Shown: positions 1-11,125, counted from the first letter of the stretch. The stretch is DNA of 64,000 bases from Metaphire vulgaris (GCA_018105865.1 CM030837.1:12954725-13018724); one strand, 5' to 3'. The notes: generated by a model not told the origin, from the sequence alone. A program made the numbers and translations.

Positions 1-47
1 AGGTCAGATCGTCCATCTATAGGAGTCGGCTTTTTTTACATGACTAG

Positions 48-158
48 GAATTGGACGATATTCGGAATTACATCGTCGGCGATTCAACGGCGCCTCTGGT
101 TCTCTGGGGCGAAAGCGGATGCGGAAAGACGGCTCTGATCGCCAAGGGCTTCAGCATG
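48..158 (+). CDS. NWD-like gene exon a: Walker A / P-loop of the NACHT domain
   Basis: The acceptor is tttttttacatgactag before base 48; an in-frame TAG at 45-47 rules out an upstream extension. 37 codons run through NYIVGDSTAPLVLWGESGCG and KTALIAKGFSM. I end the exon at ATG|gtcggt (phase 0), because the next exon then continues in frame into the conserved block after the P-loop. The donor is not a strong consensus site, so the exact end could shift. Confidence 0.78.
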
Positions 159-3100
159 GTCGGTCACTGATGCTGCCTATCGGTCGTCGGATGTTCGCTT
201 TGAATAAGTTTAATTGCGATTGGTATTTATATAGCGTCTGAATCTGACGTTCTAGTCGCAAACCGAGTCTGTATACGAATGACGGTAGTATTGTCAATAT
301 TCGATCATATTCTCTCTCGTTATTTAAAAAAAACTATTTCAAAGTTCTCATCGAACAATCGGAATTTGTGGCAACAGCGATAGGATGAAAACTGTACCAG
401 AGCACGATTGTAGCTGCAATCATTTATCTAATTTCACTAACCGGTACTGATTAATCCACGATTAGCTTTATTCGCGTATTTGAAAAACTAACACAGACAA
501 GTGATCACGGTTTCAGGCCTCATAATAATTGAGTTCGTAATGTTGAGCGTGCGTGTGTGCGTGTGTGCGTGTGTGCGTGTGCGCGTGTGTGCGCGTGCGT
601 GTGTGCGTGCGTGTGTGTGTGTGCGTGTATGTGCGTGTCCGTGTGTGTGTGATTTTACAGGTGAATTTCTGGCTGCCGAGTGGCTGCCGTCCTCTGATGA
701 TCCTTCGATTTCTCGGGACTTCGCCGGACAGTTCAAGCGTCGTCCAGCTGCTGTCGAGTATTTGCCGGCAGATCTGCTTCTACTACAGACGGACCGGTGA
801 TTACGATTCGCCGTCCGACCTGAACGGACTGATCAGCCGCTTCAAGTTCCTTCTCAGTCTCGCCACGAAATCCAAACCTCTGATCCTCTTTCTCGATTCG
901 CTCGATCAACTGTCCTCGTCCGACGCCGCCCGCCAGCTGTCCTGGTTCCCCGTCTGTCTTCCGCGTCACTGCAAACTGGTCGTTTCCGTCGTCGTTCAGA
1001 ACTATTTCGGAACTCTGGACAGACTACGGCACATCCTGGAAACGCCCTCCGGGTACTTGCACGTCCTTCCCGTCGGTCCCGACCTGGCGCTTTCCATACT
1101 TCGATACTGGCTGGCAAAGACGAATCGAACGGTGTCTGCGGAACAGTGGAAGATAGTGGAAGAGGCGATCGGCCATTGCAGCATTCCTCTGTACATCAGA
1201 ATGGTGTTCGGCGAGATATCCAGATGGAGATCTTACCATCGGGGCCAGTCGACGACGCTGGCGTCAGGAATTAGAAACGGAATCATCAAGATATTCGAAC
1301 GAATCGAAAACCAGCATGGAAAGACTCTGGTGTCTCATGCGTTTGGATACGTGACTCTTTCGAAGAGCGGTTTGACGGAAACTGAATTGGAAGATCTTCT
1401 TTCGCTCGACGAAAAGGTAAATCAGAGCACACAAACTAAAGGAATCGCCTTCGTATGGGTATGATATTAACAGCAGCATTTAGATACATTTAACGGTGCA
1501 TAAATTCATGAAATCGCTTCATATATTCCTTTATGCTGATAGAACAGCAGTTGGGCGATAAAAAAACTTTAATACATAACATTTCACAGAATAATTATTT
1601 GTATTGCTACTTTGTGAATAGGAAAGGAGAAAGATGCCAGTAATTGTGAGCAAATTAAATGACTGTTTTCATTATATTTGCTATTAATGAGTTCAGCATT
1701 TCTGGCCTTTGATTTCATGCTCTATAGAGAAAAAGTTACAAATATAACGATATTATTTTTATTTTCCCACCTAATTCATTCTATTGTAAAATGGAAGAGC
1801 CACAGCTCAGAAGCTCCGCATCAATACAAATTCAAATTTTTCATATATGCAAACACACACAATCACACATACACACACAAACTGAGTCATCGTACTTGTA
1901 TAAGGTCATTGTCTTGAATCGTTATGTCGCCGTCCATTCTATAGAGACACGTTCAAAGAGACCAAGAAATTATTTTCTCGTCCGAATATTTTCACGTATT
2001 TCTTCATCAGCAACTTCCAGAGTCCTTTAGCAGGTTCATATCTTCAAATAGCGCTTAAGCCAAGGCCAATGTTCATCGTTCTGACTCCAGTCAACGCTCT
2101 CATTTAGCTGCTGCATTCACCATTCATGATTATAAAAGACGCGAGGCATTCGACTGGGTAGGCATATCAAGGGAATGTACTGTGATTTTAACTATACTTC
2201 TAACGAGTACCGTGTGTGTGTGTGTGTCGAATGTGTGCGCTTAGGTACTTAACGATGTGTACCAGTATCACCTTCCACCGGTCAGAAGGATTCCTCCCCT
2301 ACTCTGGACGCGAATTCGCAGCGACCTGTCCTACTACTTCACCGAACGCCAGGTAGATGGCGTCAACGTCATCGACTGGTACCACAGTCACTTCGACGAA
2401 GTCTCGCGAGATCGTTACTTCAAGAACGTGAACGTCCTACGGGAGACGCACTCGCAGATGGCCGACTATTTCGTCGGGGTCTGGGGCGGCGGAGTCCCGA
2501 AGCCCTTCGAATACACGGAGCTCCAGTGCCAGCGCTTCGGTCTCGAGTCGTCGCGGGGCTCGTCCGACCGCAAGGTCCCCGAGCAGCCGCTGTTCTTCGC
2601 CGACGAAACCGGGCGCATCAACCGCTACAACCTCCGAAAGCTGAACGAACTGCCCTACCACTTGGTCAGAGCGAAGCGATTCGAAGCGCTGTACGACGAC
2701 GTCCTGTTCAGCTTTCGCTGGCTCCACGCCAAGCTGAGCAGCGCACCGCTGCAGCTGATACTTGCCGACTTCGACGACGTTCTGGGGTTTCAGTACGAAC
2801 CGGCCGTCAAGATCCTGGCGGACACGATTCGTCTGTCGGCGTCGGTTCTCAGCCGCCATCCGGACATGCTTGCCGCCCAGATAGTCGGTCGTCTGCTGCC
2901 CTACTATTCGAGCTACGATCGGATCCGGGACCTCCTGATCCAGTGCGATTCCGAGGGAGCCAGAGTCAATGCTCTGATTCCCTGCCATCCGTACCTTCAC
3001 ACGCCAGGTGGGCCGCTGGAGCATTCTCTCGAAGGTCATCCGTTTGCGCCTTTTGGCGTGGGGGTGACGAGCGACGGACTGTACCTCGTGTCCGTCTCCA

Positions 3101-6100
3101 GCGTCCTCGTCATCTGGGACCTGACGACGGGAGATGTCTTCCGACAGATGTCGCTTGGAGTCAAGGGCATCATGCGCCACCTGGTGATAACCGGCGATGA
3201 CCGTACGGCCGTCACCTACACGAGCAACAATCAGGTGATCATCTGCACCATTCTGACCGGAGACTTCAAGATCTTCGAGAACGTTGCCGTGGGAACGGAC
3301 GAGATCGTAGACGCCGCCGTCAACGGCAACGGATTTCTCATCTGGTCGAGAAAAGACTGGTTCCTGTATGCGTTCGACGGACGCCTGATGGATTCCTACA
3401 CGCTGGACGAAACTCAGGGAACCATCGTATACATGGACCTGGGCAAGAATTCCGACGAAGAGGAGCGCTATCTCATTCGAAGATTAGATAAGACACCCGC
3501 GGAAGAGGTCGACGACGACGACGACGGCGACGAGATAAAGATGATACTCGAGATATCTAACGGCGGTTCGACTGATGCTTTTGCGTTTCACAGCGCCATC
3601 GCCATTTCGCGCAGTAAACAGGTTCTGTTCGCCTGCACGACGGACGGCAGCAATGCCATCAGCTGTCACCGAAGGCGTCGAACGAGGTGGAATTACGACC
3701 AGAAACTGGACAACAGTGACGTCATCTATTCGCTTCTCGTTTCCGACGATGACGTGTTCGTTGTCGCGTCGGTCATTTTCGGTTTCAAGCGATGGAACGC
3801 CGTCGACAACTCTTTGGTGCTGATGAGACTGCCAGAAGGTGTGCGAAACATTCCCAGGTAGGTAGGCAGACAGGTGTGGCCTCCTGGATTGCTGCAGATT
3901 CTTAAGTTAGGCTCGATCGACACAAACCCATATTCTGTATTCTACAGGGTGCCGCAAAAAACCGGACTAGTCGCATTTAGGTATACGTTTAACATAGTCC
4001 GGTTTTTTGCGCCGCCCTTTACATTGTATGTAGATTTGTAAGTGTCTTGGCGTTTCTTGTATCCGACACATGCATGGCAATTCCTTATATCTGTCAGTAT
4101 GATAGATGCCTATCTCTGTGTTGTTTTTCGTTAGCATTTTATAGCACCATTTTCCAAAAGTCCTTCTCTCGTCTTTGAGTTTCTATCTTCACCATAGACT
4201 AGTTCTTTTGGGGGTAGTTCCATGTATTTTTAAAGGCTTGGTGGCCATAAAACTAACTGCGAGCTTATGAACCATGCCGGCGGTTACAGTAGTCGAAGAT
4301 AATAATTATCTCTATTTCTTTCTTTCAGTAAGACGTGCATGAACAACCTGTTTGTTCTGACGAAGAACAACGAGTTTCTCGTGGCCGCCGTTCGAATGGT
4401 GCTCTTCGTCTGGGACGCAAGAGACGGCGATCTCATCAAGACCCTGGACGTCCACTTCGGTCGAATCATTTCTCTGATGGCGGTCACGTGTCGGGTCAAC
4501 AAGGTCATCTCGGCGTCGATCGACAAAACGATCAAGGTCTGGAATCTGGACAAAATCCTCGAAGACGTCCACCACATCGACCGCCTGGAGAAACCGATCG
4601 ACGGAATAAGCGTGGTCGCCGACGACGACGACGACGACGACGACGGCAAGGGGGTCGTCGCGGCGGAGTCGTCAGTCGTCGTGACGCCGACACGAAGCTG
4701 CATCGGGGTCTGGAACATGAAGACGGGACGACTGACGAAGAGACTGTCGAACGGCAGTCACTCGATCGTCACGCACGCGGTCGTTACGCGCGACGGACAG
4801 TACGTGATAAGTGCCGAGTCGGGAAACGTGGTCGTTTGGGACGTTGGGTCTGGAACTGTGGTGAGAACGATAGACAAGAGCGTAGACGTTCTTCAGATGA
4901 TGCTAATCGGCGATGACTCAAAGGTAAGTCAGTTCCTCCGTTGCTATAGCAAACCCTTCCCCGCCGCCTCATGGAGATACACTGACCTTCGCCAGGCCGA
5001 CAACCCACCTTGCCCCCTAGTTATTTCAAGACAGATTTAAGCGCATAAGAACAAGCAGCTACCCAGAACGCTATATAAATTTTCGAGATTTTTACTTACT
5101 TACTTTCTCTTCGAAACACGAATAGGGGGTCAAATAATCGGATTCAACTGAAATTCAGAACACGCCCTTGTATACTTTGAAATCAGACCACATGGCTATT
5201 ATAAATTGATGCTGTCTTCTAAAGGATTGCTATGGTTCTTGGTGCACGATTTTGCACAGGAATCAATAAGCAGAGGAAAATGTCGTGAGCTATTAAAAAT
5301 ATCTGTTCAAAAGTGAACATTCTCCTCATAGGATTTGTCAGTGTGTCGACTGGTGCTCCACAAGTTCTACTCGAGTGGAAAACGTAATCACTTTATTGAG
5401 TTTAATCGATGAAATATAATCTTTTACAGACAAAACCTGGCACATTAAATGGCGATCCATTAGATGAAGACATCTATACTCATCCATAGTTACTTCCTGT
5501 AAATCTGTTCTGCTAAATTCTAACTGGCCAAAAACAACTGAATTTGATTACCCCTAAAATCGCCCTAACAGAAGTCTGATCAACTTTCTCCACCATTTTA
5601 ATATTTATTTACGTTTCATCATTACATCTAAGCCGAAAATTGTATCTACACTGTATGCCTATATCCGTATTTCAATTCAAAAACTGATAAGCGCTTTCTA
5701 AAATCGTCTTTTGTATAGGGTTGCATTTAACTAATACTCATTCAAACTGTCTCATACTGATTTTCATTTCCTAATTATGTTCTTGGCGACAAACAGCTGG
5801 TGATACTGAGCAGAGAATCGGAGGAGACGAACAAACTGGTGTGCACGTGTCGTTCCATTTCCACGGGAAAAGTCAATTATCGCTTCGAGCACAACATTCG
5901 TCGATTCGTCGACGCCAAAGTGACACGTGACGGCGCCAGTCTCATCATCGTCGGACTCAGCTCCAAGGGAAACGAGTCCCTGCTGTTTCACCGTCTCGAC
6001 TCCGGGTCGTTCCAGTTCAGCTCCCGGCTGAAGCTCCACGACAACGACGGCGGCGGCGGCGGCGGCGGCGGGGCGTTTCACCGGATCGTTCCTCTGCCGA

Positions 6101-6620
6101 CGCACGTCCCCAACCGGGTGGCGCTCATCGACGGCGAAAAGGGTGCCGTCTGGGACTGTCGCAAGAAGAGCATCGTCAAGATCCTGTCGCGATGGAGCGG
6201 CATACACACGCGCGACGGTCGCCTCGGTCTCTGCGCTCCCAACCGAGGCGGTCTCGAGCTGCTCGACCTGAAGACGGGCGCCACCGTCTTCACGCTGATA
6301 CCGCGCGTTGCCGAGGGCGTCTTCGGCGTCCGTACGCTCTTCAGCGCTAACGACCGTCACGTGATCTACTACCACTCGGGAAAGAGGTCGATCCGGGTGT
6401 TTCGCGTGTCCGACGGAAGGCAGATCGCCGACTACAAGACGCACGCCGAGATCACGGACATCGCGAGCGCTCACGGGGGAAGGTCGCTGGTCCTGGGAGC
6501 GGTCGACGGAAGCGTCATCGTTCTCTCTCTGGCGGACTCGGAGATGAGCGACTACGTGGAATTCCTGACGACGATGCACGACAGAGAACCGATCAGTTCC
6601 AGAAGTAGATTGACGAGGCG
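48..6620 (+). CDS. NACHT and WD40-repeat protein, NWD1/NWD2-like (3' part of gene, five exons)
   Basis: Spliced model: 48-158, 661-1416, 2245-3857, 4329-4923, 5797 to about 6620. Every junction is GT-AG and keeps frame (phases 0, 0, 2, 0). The product is about 1,300 aa here and lacks its N-terminus, which lies upstream of the window. Order: P-loop GESGCGKTAL; NACHT core with FLGTSPDSS and Walker B-like LILFLDSLDQL; winged-helix/linker with YQYHLPPVRRIPPLLW and the GVNVIDWYH block; then WD40 blades ending in motifs such as VIWDLTTGD, VWDARDGD, VWNMKTGR and VVWDVGSG. This order and these motifs match the NWD1/NWD2 family of STAND NTPases, which oligomerise on signal; the ligand is unknown. The coding exons are GC-richer than the AT-rich introns. 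Acidic and Gly runs (codons near 3513, 4618 and 6049) come from trinucleotide repeats. The 3' end is uncertain: see 6638-6728. Confidence 0.9.
159..660 (+). other. Intron of the NWD-like gene
   Basis: AT-rich intron. The only structure I see is the (GTGTGC/GTGCGT)n tract at 541-655, which runs up to the acceptor and creates several spurious open frames. Confidence 0.7.
541..655. repeat. (GTGTGC)n / (GT)n microsatellite next to a splice acceptor
   Basis: About 115 bp of imperfect GTGTGC and GTGCGT units, ending five bases before the acceptor of NWD-like exon b. Length change here could affect splicing. Confidence 0.95.
661..1416 (+). CDS. NWD-like gene exon b: rest of the NACHT NTPase
   Basis: The acceptor ttttacag|GTG lies directly after a (GTGTGC)n tract. 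The exon has 252 codons in phase 0 at both ends. It holds ILRFLGTSPDSSS, the Walker B-like segment LILFLDSLDQLSSSDAARQL, the sensor-like stretch CKLVVSVV, and a helical C-part up to LEDLLSLDEK, where the donor is AAG|gtaaat. Longer open frame upstream of 661 is only the translated microsatellite. Confidence 0.88.
1417..2244 (+). other. Intron of the NWD-like gene
   Basis: 828-bp AT-rich intron. It contains a short CA-rich run near 1850-1880 and a short (TG)n near 2213. I see no gene or clear mobile element. Confidence 0.7.
2245..3857 (+). CDS. NWD-like gene exon c: winged-helix/linker and first WD40 blades
   Basis: The acceptor is tgcgcttag|GTACTT and the donor CCCAG|gtaggt (phase 2). It starts VLNDVYQYHLPPVRRIPPLL and continues through a DGVNVIDWYHSHF block, both typical of the NWD family between NACHT and beta-propeller. 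A helical repeat region follows, with QLILADFDDVLGF and LPYYSSYDRIRDLL. The first WD blades begin at about base 3010 (LEGHPFAPFGVGVTSDG... VIWDLTTGD). An acidic run lies near 3513-3535. Confidence 0.9.
3943..4021. mobile_element. Short Tc1/mariner-type MITE (hairpin)
   Basis: The left end CAGGGTGCCGCAAAAAACCG and the right end CGGTTTTTTGCGCCGCCCTT are near-perfect inverted repeats around a ~20-bp loop, with TA at both outer borders. The CAGGGTGxxGCAA start is typical of Tc1/mariner-type non-autonomous elements. It sits in an NWD-like intron. Confidence 0.7.
4329..4923 (+). CDS. NWD-like gene exon d: WD40 blades
   Basis: The acceptor is tctttcag|T, which completes an AGT Ser codon. The donor is CAAAG|gtaagt at a codon boundary. 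At least four WD-type ends are visible: LFVWDARDGDLIKTL, TIKVWNLDKIL, CIGVWNMKTGRLTKRL and VVVWDVGSGTVVRTI. A run of eight Asp at about 4618-4644 comes from a (GAC)n repeat inside a blade loop. Confidence 0.9.
4924..5796 (+). other. Intron of the NWD-like gene with a LINE 3'-tail remnant
   Basis: At 5068-5105 the motif GCTATATAAATTTTCGAG is followed by ACTTACTTACTT. This resembles the LINE 3' end seen at 55125-55160. The rest is AT-rich with nothing recognisable. Confidence 0.6.
5797..6620 (+). CDS. NWD-like gene exon e: last visible WD40 blades
   Basis: The acceptor is ggcgacaaacag|CTG. It encodes LVILSRESEETNKLV followed by further WD-like blades (AVWDCRKKSIVKIL, LLDLKTGATVFTL, IRVFRVSDGRQIADY, VIVLSLADSEM). 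Conservation-like sequence fades after LTTMHDREPISS. The frame stays open to 6756 only by reading a (ATT)n(ATC)n tract as polyisoleucine. Candidate donors are gtagat (6605) and gtatcg (6622); I cannot choose between them, nor exclude a short native C-terminus. Confidence 0.82.
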
Positions 6621-6636
6621 AGTATCGAACTCAGTG

Positions 6637-6637
<1 letters not shown>

Positions 6638-6701
<64 letters not shown>

Positions 6702-6728
6702 CATCATCATCATCATCATCATCATCAC
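6638..6728. repeat. (ATT)n(ATC)n tract, probable 3' tail of an antisense LINE
   Basis: About 90 bp of pure trinucleotide repeat. Directly to its right, on the minus strand, lies the C-terminal coding end of a LINE (6729-7069). The tract therefore reads as the (GAT)n(AAT)n tail of that insertion. In the + frame it would extend the NWD-like ORF with about 30 Ile. Confidence 0.85.
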
Positions 6729-7069
6729 TTTCTGCCTGCATGGCGGCAATAGTTAGACACAAAACATTTCCACTTCGCTCGATCTTGTGCTAATCTACAT
6801 CCTTCAACAATCGACATGTTCTTTGCTTCTAGATCTTCCTTGATGTCATCCATCCATCTTTTTCTCGGTCTTCCTCTCCCTCTGTCTCCTTCTACTTTGT
6901 TCATATGCAATGCAGTACGCACCTTACTTGACAGACCAATAACGTGGTTGCCAATATTGAGCGGGACACGGTTGATCAACTCCTGCCGCCTGGGTGTGGA
7001 GAACTGGAAATCCGAGATAAAAATTCCGTTTTCTCCTGGTTGAGTGCCAGATGGTTGTCCGCCGCCCAC
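6729..7069 (-). pseudogene. LINE fragment: C-terminal end of a non-LTR reverse transcriptase polyprotein
   Basis: The minus-strand frame reads NIGNHVIGLSSKVRTAL, GRPRKRWMDDIKEDLEAK and QDRAKWKCFV. This is the familiar C-terminus of APE-type LINE ORF2 proteins (GRPRxRWxDDI... DRxxW). 5'-truncated, with no RT domain left. Confidence 0.8.
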
Positions 7070-7094
7070 ACACTGATCGCAGTGATACAGTCCG

Positions 7095-7560
7095 CTACAT
7101 GCACTGCCAATCGTTCGGCATCTGTTGGTAGGGCAGAGGAGTATATCTGCCCATCATATCCGCGTAACTGTGCCCGTCAAGGCCAAAGGCTGCTTTGATA
7201 AGGCAGATGTCTGCCGTGTAAAGAATGAAAAGCAGAGGGGCCAGAACAGAACCTTGAGGGACACCATGGTAGACACGTCGCTGGGCCGACTTACTCTCGC
7301 CACAACTGACTGACTGCATTCTGTCAGTTAGGTAGTCTGTGATCCAGTCTAGGGTCAGACCCCTCAATCCGTAGGAGGTTTCCAGTCGACGTAGAAGAAT
7401 CGCGCAGTCGACCGTGTCGAATGCTGCGGATAGGTTGAGGAGGCTGAGGAGAGACACTCGACCATTGGTCAACTACGTCGTTGAGGATTTTGAGGAGCGC
7501 AGTCTCCGCAGAGTGACCTCACCTGTACGCCGATTGATCTTTGGGCATCATCCTTCTATG
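7095..7560 (-). pseudogene. LINE reverse-transcriptase fragment (jockey/CR1-like)
   Basis: The minus-strand frame contains LLNLSAAFDTVDCAILLRRL, YGLRGLTLDWITDYLTDR and RVYHGVPQGSVLAPLLFILY, then GHSYADM where active enzymes have YADD. It is a different family from the fragment at 6729-7069. The second catalytic Asp is lost and the frame is truncated, so it is a dead copy. Confidence 0.85.
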
Positions 7561-8042
7561 ATTATTTGCCTTAGAAACGACCTAGATTAAACCCTGCCGT
7601 CATAGATATGTTTGTCTTCATTTTCGATTTTTGTTTCTACCAACTTTCGTTGGCTCGATGATCACTCATCAGGCGTTCTGCAATGCATTGTACAAATGTC
7701 TCTCGGATACACAGAGCGAAATAATTATATTTGAGGCTCTAGAGATTTCGTGAGATTATGACTATAAAAATCCAAATAAAAGTAATAATTTGGATGACAG
7801 GCCTAGTATCTGCCACTATCTGGAGACCAACAGCTGCAACTCAGCATTTCGAAATTAGATTTTAAATCGTGACTTTATTTTACCAGTTTTTCGCATACAA
7901 TTTTAAGCGAAGAGCAAGGTATTGCCAGCGAAGAGCGAGAATTAATAAGTCAGAGACTTGTTTTTCAACTTCTCGTGTTTTTGTCGTATGAAATCTCTGA
8001 CATTTCCACGAGTTTTCTTTGCGCTACGATTCAACAGCGCTG
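7561..8042. other. Intergenic or LINE-flank sequence
   Basis: AT-rich unique-looking sequence. I see no gene or repeat that I can name. Confidence 0.5.
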
Positions 8043-8050
8043 GTCCAGAT

Positions 8051-8392
8051 CAGGGCCGTCGAGAGGGAGCCAGAGGGCAACTGCACAGGGGCCCGGGGGT
8101 CTGGGGACCCGGGCCGATGCTGAATATGTATAACTAACAATAACACCAATAGCAACACTAATGAAAGGTTAGGATGTTTGTTGAGTAGAGGGGCTCGGCG
8201 AGCAAAAGAGGGACCTGAGAACACATTAAAAACCACATCAAAAGGAATAGCGTGAAAAGAGCGACAAGCAAAAAGAAAGGTCATCGCTAATTTTTAAGAG
8301 TTGCAATTTGGGTAATTAAACTTCGGTGAAATCAATGATGAGCAAAAAATGTCGTCAGCTGCAGGGGCCCGACATTTCTCTCGGCGGGCCTG
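8051..8392. mobile_element. hAT-type MITE, 342 bp
   Basis: The ends CAGGGCCGTCGAGAG and CTCTCGGCGGGCCTG are inverted repeats. The flanks gtccagat (8043-8050) and gtccaggt (8393-8400) form an 8-bp target duplication with one mismatch. It contains the shared internal motif GACAAGCAAAAA...GGTCATC at 8263-8283. Confidence 0.85.
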
Positions 8393-8570
8393 GTCCAGGT
8401 CACTGAATACCGATCCTCTGTATAGTAGCCTACAGCTAGAAATACATTTCCGCTGCACGATCGTCCTAGTTCAACAATATTGCTCTTCAACGCATTTAAA
8501 TCGTCGCATGTCATGATAATGTCTAATTTGTAATTGTATTTGTTGTAGCTTCTCCGACTGAACTCACCCC

Positions 8571-8571
8571 C

Positions 8572-8647
<76 letters not shown>

Positions 8648-8653
8648 TTTTTT

Positions 8654-8727
<74 letters not shown>
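8571..8727. repeat. (CTTT)n followed by (CT)n microsatellite
   Basis: About 80 bp of CTTT units, then about 75 bp of CT units. Confidence 0.97.
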
Positions 8728-8729
<2 letters not shown>

Positions 8730-9959
8730 GGTGCTAGCCTTCTATTTCAACTGCGATCGATTGATGCGCTGCGCAACTGGAGTCGTCGCTGGGCTTAATG
8801 ACCTCTGCATTCGCTTGGAGCGCTAGTTTCGTCGATCTGTAACAATTTTCATCGCTGAATTTCACGCACGATAGTGATTGCAAATAATCTGATAACTTTT
8901 TTAAAATAGGAAATTAGTTGAATACTCAGTCGACGCTAAATCGTGGCTTTCAAGACGATTAACCGATTAGGCAAAGCCGCAAAGGTTTTCATAAGGACGT
9001 GATAAGCTGATAGCGACCTCTGTTATTGATAATTAATTTAACTGAATTTTTTAATGTAGGCTTATATTTGTACGTTTCTGATCTGTTATTCAGAGATAGC
9101 TTTTTGTAACTGTTCTACAAACTTCACGAACATTTTAAATAGAATAATAATAATTTATTGTTATATTCGACTTTTGGGTCGTTTTGGCTTATATAATGTG
9201 GAGAATTTGTGATTTTACAGTTGTCGGTTATTATTATTGGCTACCGGAATCTACCGGGCCAAAACGCATAGCTACCAGAAAATGCACTACATAATTAAGC
9301 TCACGATTGCCATTTCAAACTTCTCCATTCTGGCATCTAAGTTCATTTATAGCAATTTTCAATCGTATGAATCGATTCCTAATTATTTAAGCTAACTTTG
9401 TTGTTATAGGAATTTATTGGATGTTGATTATTTTAAGAGTTAGAGAGCGTTTAGTCGGAAGCGTCCGTCTGAGCCTATATTTTAACATTGTGGGTTTTTA
9501 AAATGCTCTATCCTTCTAACTTAATGCTCTATCCTTCTAACTTAATATTTCATGAATTCCATTCTTATAAATGAATTCTCCAGATATTTTATGAGAATTG
9601 TATCGTAAAAGCAGAATTTTAGCACGATTGTTAATTAAGTTTAAGGGAGTTTTGTCGGAAGTCTCCGTCTGCCCGCTTAACATTGCGAGATAGGAGAATC
9701 TTTGCTCGCGCATAACTTAATGATTATAAGTGCTACAGAAGTCATGTTTAGCTTAGCTCAAAGATAATTTTCTCGTGATTCGAATGATATAATTTGTATA
9801 AGCAGTTGTGATATAATTCGTTTGTTAGAACTTGTTAAAGTTTAACATGTTGTCTATGGGACTTGATAACTCGGTTGTGATTGGTTGCGAAACCGTACTT
9901 TGTGAAGAACAATGACTCTGATTGGTTGGAGGTTCACCTACCTCTACCTCTCCGGATAT
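8728..9959. other. AT-rich intergenic sequence with repeated segments
   Basis: No gene seen. 9071-9200 is repeated at 10984-11125. A 21-bp unit starting ATGCTCTATCCTTCTAACTT is tandemly doubled near 9502-9545. TCGGAAGcgTCCGTCTG recurs at about 9457 and 9657. Confidence 0.5.
9075..9200. repeat. Dispersed repeat copy 1 (second copy at 10984-11125)
   Basis: Both copies share CTGATCTGTTATTCAGAGAT, TAACTGTTCTACAAACTTCA and AATAATAATAATTTATTG. Family unknown. Confidence 0.75.
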
Positions 9960-10031
9960 TTTCTATAAAAGAGCGAGCGCTCTGCGTGTTAATCGGTTCT
10001 GAACGGACCCCCGTCCCAACAAGGACGGTCT

Positions 10032-10384
10032 GTTGATTGTGTTGGGAAGCCAAACAGCTTCGTTGCCCTCTAGAGTAGAAGCCTAAAAACCTCTATAACC
10101 TAGAACGGCGGTTGATTGTGTTCGGAAGCCAAACAGCTTCGTTGCCCTCTAGAATAGAGGCCTAAAAACCTCTATAACCTAGAACGGCGGTTGATTGTGT
10201 TGTGAAGCCAAACAGCTTCGTTGCCCTCTAGAATAGAGGCCTAAAAACCTTTATAACCTAGAACGGCGGTTGATTGTGTTCGGAAGCCAAACAGCTTCGT
10301 TGCCCTCTAGAATAGAGGCCTAAAAACCTCTATAACCTAGAACGGCGGTTGATTGTGTTCGGAAGCCAAACAGCTTCGTGGCCT
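10032..10384. repeat. 79-bp tandem repeat, about 4.4 copies
   Basis: Units start at 10032, 10111, 10190, 10269 and 10348 (the last partial), each GTTGATTGTGTTcGGAAGCC. Every unit has a small stem GAAGC-CAAACA-GCTTC and a CTCTAGAATAGAG palindrome. Confidence 0.93.
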
Positions 10385-10517
10385 CAGCTTTGGCAGTTGA
10401 ACACTAGCAAACCACTAGGTTCACAGATCCAGTTGAGGGCTGTCACTTATAGTGCCCAGCTTTGGCAGTTGAACACTAGCAAACCACTAGGTTCACAGAT
10501 CCAGTTGAGTGCTGTAG
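10385..10517. repeat. 72-bp tandem repeat, about 1.8 copies
   Basis: CAGCTTTGGCAGTTGAACAC starts at 10385 and again at 10457. The array follows directly after the 79-bp array. Confidence 0.9.
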
Positions 10518-10983
10518 TGGCCGCAAATTTATTTGCGTATAGTTGTCACGGATATTATTTGCGGATATTTATTGCATGTTTAAATTGTGGACTGTTATAG
10601 AGTGAAGCTCGTATCGATGCACGACGGAGCTGAGAACATATAGTTAAGAGTCGTTCTATTGTCTGTTGGGACTTATGTTGTCGGAGCGTTATTAAAGTTA
10701 ATGCAGTGAGATGTTCCATAGGGTAACTGTGTAAAAACATTGTTGTGAATGACATTGTTCAGTTATGAGAAGAACTTCTACATTTATTAAGCATAAGAAT
10801 GAATTCTTCGTCATTAAATAATAAAGTTAATGTTTGTGTTCTCACAAGTTAGCTACGCCAGAAACGGGTAGGGGCCCATATTATTTTAAGCGAAGTCTCT
10901 CTCTCAGAATTATCCCCCTCGGTTATTTGTAAATTCGCTACAATAATATCAAAACCTTCTACTTATATTCGCTAGGTGTCGGA

Positions 10984-11125
10984 TCTGATCTGTTATTCAG
11001 AGATAGCTTTTTGTAACTGTTCTACAAACTTCACGAACATTTGAAATAGAATAATAATAATTTATTGTTTTATTCTAATTCAATAAGTTCTAATATAGCC
11101 TTTTGGGCCTTTGGCTTGTATAATA
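10984..11125. repeat. Dispersed repeat copy 2, flanked by a ~35-bp direct repeat
   Basis: Second copy of the 9075-9200 repeat. AAAACCTTCTACTTATATTC plus GCTAGGTGTCGGA lies on both sides (about 10950-10983 and 11126-11161), so the copy looks like an insertion with a long flanking duplication or part of a tandem duplication. Confidence 0.75.

Larger units (their letters stand above)
9960..10860 (+). other. TATA-led block with two tandem-repeat arrays; possible non-coding transcription unit or LTR-like element
   Basis: A CTATAAAAG box at about 9963 is followed by GC-richer sequence, then four and a half 79-bp units, two 72-bp units, and a downstream part that ends near AATAATAAAGTT (about 10816). 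No long ORF crosses it. I see no matching second LTR, so an LTR identity is not supported. A structured RNA is a hypothesis only. Confidence 0.4.

Noticed and set aside
501..800. Cys/Val-rich open frames over the GTGTGC repeat
   Set aside because: They are translations of the microsatellite; the real exon starts at 661 after a clear acceptor.
2437..3200. Long antisense and alternate-frame ORFs over the NWD-like exon
   Set aside because: Shadow frames of a GC-rich exon whose + frame matches the NWD family.
6620..6756. Polyisoleucine C-terminus of the NWD-like protein
   Set aside because: Better explained as the tail of the antisense LINE next to it.
10026..10520. CRISPR-like array
   Set aside because: The repeats are contiguous 79-bp and 72-bp tandem units without unique spacers, in a metazoan genome.
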